DNA from: a virus
Length of the DNA: 23,110 nucleotides
Direction: 5' to 3' (one strand)
Virus record (IMG/VR): IMGVR_UViG_3300032516_000207
Span: 1 to 23,110 of that record
Part shown: in pieces, positions 21,765-23,110 of the stretch
Layout: each line of letters begins with the position of its first letter
Position numbering within the stretch: position 1 is the first letter of the stretch
Notes under the pieces: model-generated
Databases searched by the model: none
What the model was told of the DNA's origin: nothing
Seen by the model: the letters and a program-made list of their open reading frames with translations, nothing else
Made by a program: the position numbers and the translations under genes

Positions 21765-23110
21765 ATGACGGATAAGAATTTCCTTTTTCTAAACGAATTT
21801 AACAACTATGAGGAAGCGGCAGCTAATTCTACATTAGCTCTTGGTGGTCTAACAATGAGTGGGACCATCGCTATGGGAACCAATAAGATTACCGGTCTGG
21901 GTAATGGCACAGAGTCTACTGATGCGGCTACTTTTGGTCAATTGCAGTCTGCTCTTGAGGGTCTATATTGGGTCGATCCTGTTGCAGTTCTTCGAATAAA
22001 ATCTGGTGCGAATCAGGCTGGAACTCCTCCAACAGCAGGATCGGCTGGAGAGGCATGGTTAGTTAGTAGTTGGGGATCTGGTTATAATAATGGAGATATT
22101 GTAGAGTGGAGCGGAACCGCTTGGGTAGTTGTTGTTGCTAATAGTGGTGGAGAACCACCGAGTATGACTCGCGTTATTGTTATTGAATCTGGTGCGGGCG
22201 CTCCCTTTGCTGGAAACGAAGAAGCAATTGCTGAATATAACTCGGTACTTAATACTTGGTCTTTTACAACCGCCGTTGATGGTCTTGCCGCATTCATTAT
22301 AGGTGATGGCGGATACTATGCTGACAGTGGATTTACCTTTAATGGAACCAACTGGGTTCAGTTTTCGGGTACTGGTCAGGTTATTGCTGGCAGTGGTTTA
22401 GATAAGGCTGGAAATACTTTGTCTGTTAAAACTGGTAATGGCGTTACGATTGATGACGATCACGTCGCTCTTAGTCTAACTACTGACAGTGGTTTGACCT
22501 TTAGCGGTTTAACCAATCATCTAAGAACCGTTGGCGTTTTGGCGAATACTGCCCAGGGTATTCATGTAGATAACTTAGGTATTGGCGTTAGTATTGATTC
22601 CAACTTAGGTTGTAGTGGTACTGGACTATATGTAACTGGTGTTCCTGCCAGTTTTACAATTAATGGTAGCGGAACTAATGGAACTTATGTAACTGCTGGT
22701 AATTTAGACGATCTTGTTGACGGTAGTGACGCTACTGCTTTGCACACACACCTTGGGGCGCTTGTTCTTCGTAATAGTGTAAAGGCACACGAGAACCTTC
22801 TTAAGGGTAATCCTGTCTATCAATATACCGATGTTGATGAGGTTGCCAAGGCTGATGCGGATACTGAAGCAACCGCTTCTAATGTACTTGGTGTTGCTCT
22901 CGCGGATATTTCAGCAAACGGAACTGGCCTTATAGTAACCTATGGTCTGGCTCTTGGTGTGCTTGGAACTGCTGGAGTTGCGGGAACTCGTTATTATGTA
23001 GCTTCTGGTGGCGGACTTACAACTACACCTCCAGCTTCTGGCAAGAATATCTGTTTGGTTGGTTGGGCGAAGAATACTACCGATCTTTGGGTTGAACCTC
23101 GTTGGATTGG
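21765..23110 (+). CDS. Tail-fibre-like protein, N-terminal part (runs off the right edge)
   Basis: The frame from ATG 21765 is open to the last base (448 codons), with AGAGGAGG at 21746-21753 upstream. Residues ~26-55 have GTIAMGTNKITGLGNGTEST then DAATFGQL, a repeat typical of phage tail fibres. Gly/Thr/Asn-rich beta repeats follow, with GEAWLVSSWGSGYNNGDIVEWSGTAWV near 90-115. The visible end (GTRYYVASGGGLTTTPPASG ... NICLVGWAKN) resembles the 20986 protein. It probably forms a trimeric fibre or a surface appendage. The true C-terminus and receptor-binding tip are outside the window. Confidence 0.8.
   Translation, partial: MTDKNFLFLNEFNNYEEAAANSTLALGGLTMSGTIAMGTNKITGLGNGTESTDAATFGQLQSALEGLYWVDPVAVLRIKSGANQAGTPPTAGSAGEAWLVSSWGSGYNNGDIVEWSGTAWVVVVANSGGEPPSMTRVIVIESGAGAPFAGNEEAIAEYNSVLNTWSFTTAVDGLAAFIIGDGGYYADSGFTFNGTNWVQFSGTGQVIAGSGLDKAGNTLSVKTGNGVTIDDDHVALSLTTDSGLTFSGLTNHLRTVGVLANTAQGIHVDNLGIGVSIDSNLGCSGTGLYVTGVPASFTINGSGTNGTYVTAGNLDDLVDGSDATALHTHLGALVLRNSVKAHENLLKGNPVYQYTDVDEVAKADADTEATASNVLGVALADISANGTGLIVTYGLALGVLGTAGVAGTRYYVASGGGLTTTPPASGKNICLVGWAKNTTDLWVEPRWI

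Noticed and set aside
1-23110. tRNA genes, attachment sites or insertion sequences
   Set aside because: Reading through the intergenic gaps showed no cloverleaf-like sequence, transposase gene or inverted terminal repeats. The gaps are too short for most of these, apart from the repeat-rich first 1.2 kb.

Overview
The window looks like the late, structural half of a tailed-phage (Caudoviricetes) genome or a prophage of such a phage. It carries a large terminase subunit, a portal protein fused to a Mu-F-like domain, a prohead protease/scaffold, an HK97-type major capsid protein and a fibre-like protein. All supported genes lie on the + strand, closely packed, with AAGGAG-type ribosome binding sites and several stop/start overlaps (TAATG). 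Base composition is AT-rich apart from the two capsid genes. I see no sequence that identifies the host.

Layout. Positions 1-1171 are a loose, repeat-rich leader. They hold the last 40 codons of an upstream gene, two small genes (one a zinc-ribbon protein), and short tandem repeats that copy the 3' ends of the genes beside them. Positions 1172-6682 encode a Gly/Ala-rich protein, a Cys-cluster protein that may be the small terminase subunit, an 899-residue nuclease-kinase fusion, and two more Gly-rich, membrane-like proteins. Positions 6682-11408 encode the large terminase subunit and four unrecognised, probably structural proteins. Positions 11422-19233 form the head module: the portal with an in-frame intein and a C-terminal Mu-F-like domain, a stem-loop, the protease with a nested scaffold start, a capsid-associated protein, and the major capsid protein closed by a strong terminator. 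Positions 19320-23110 carry accessory virion proteins: an unknown protein, a bacterial-Ig-like protein, a small decoration- or fibre-like beta protein, a coiled-coil protein, and a fibre-like protein that runs off the right edge.

How they work together. TerL, perhaps with the 2086-2937 product, would pump DNA through the portal. The protease and its in-frame scaffold would build and mature the capsid shell. The intein must excise to give a working portal. The Gly-zipper proteins and the nuclease-kinase fusion sit inside the packaging and head cluster and may be internal virion or ejected proteins, which is an inference from position.

Most interesting. (1) The 899-residue protein places the same 28-residue motif (KGHDxxRWGRxWVT...SDFxPG) before a RecB-like nuclease, after it, and before a protein-kinase domain, so it looks like a modular polyprotein. 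(2) Three successive genes at the left edge have repeated copies of their own 3' ends downstream. In two cases the copies differ mainly at synonymous sites and each ends in its own stop, which suggests tails left over from lost paralogous genes.
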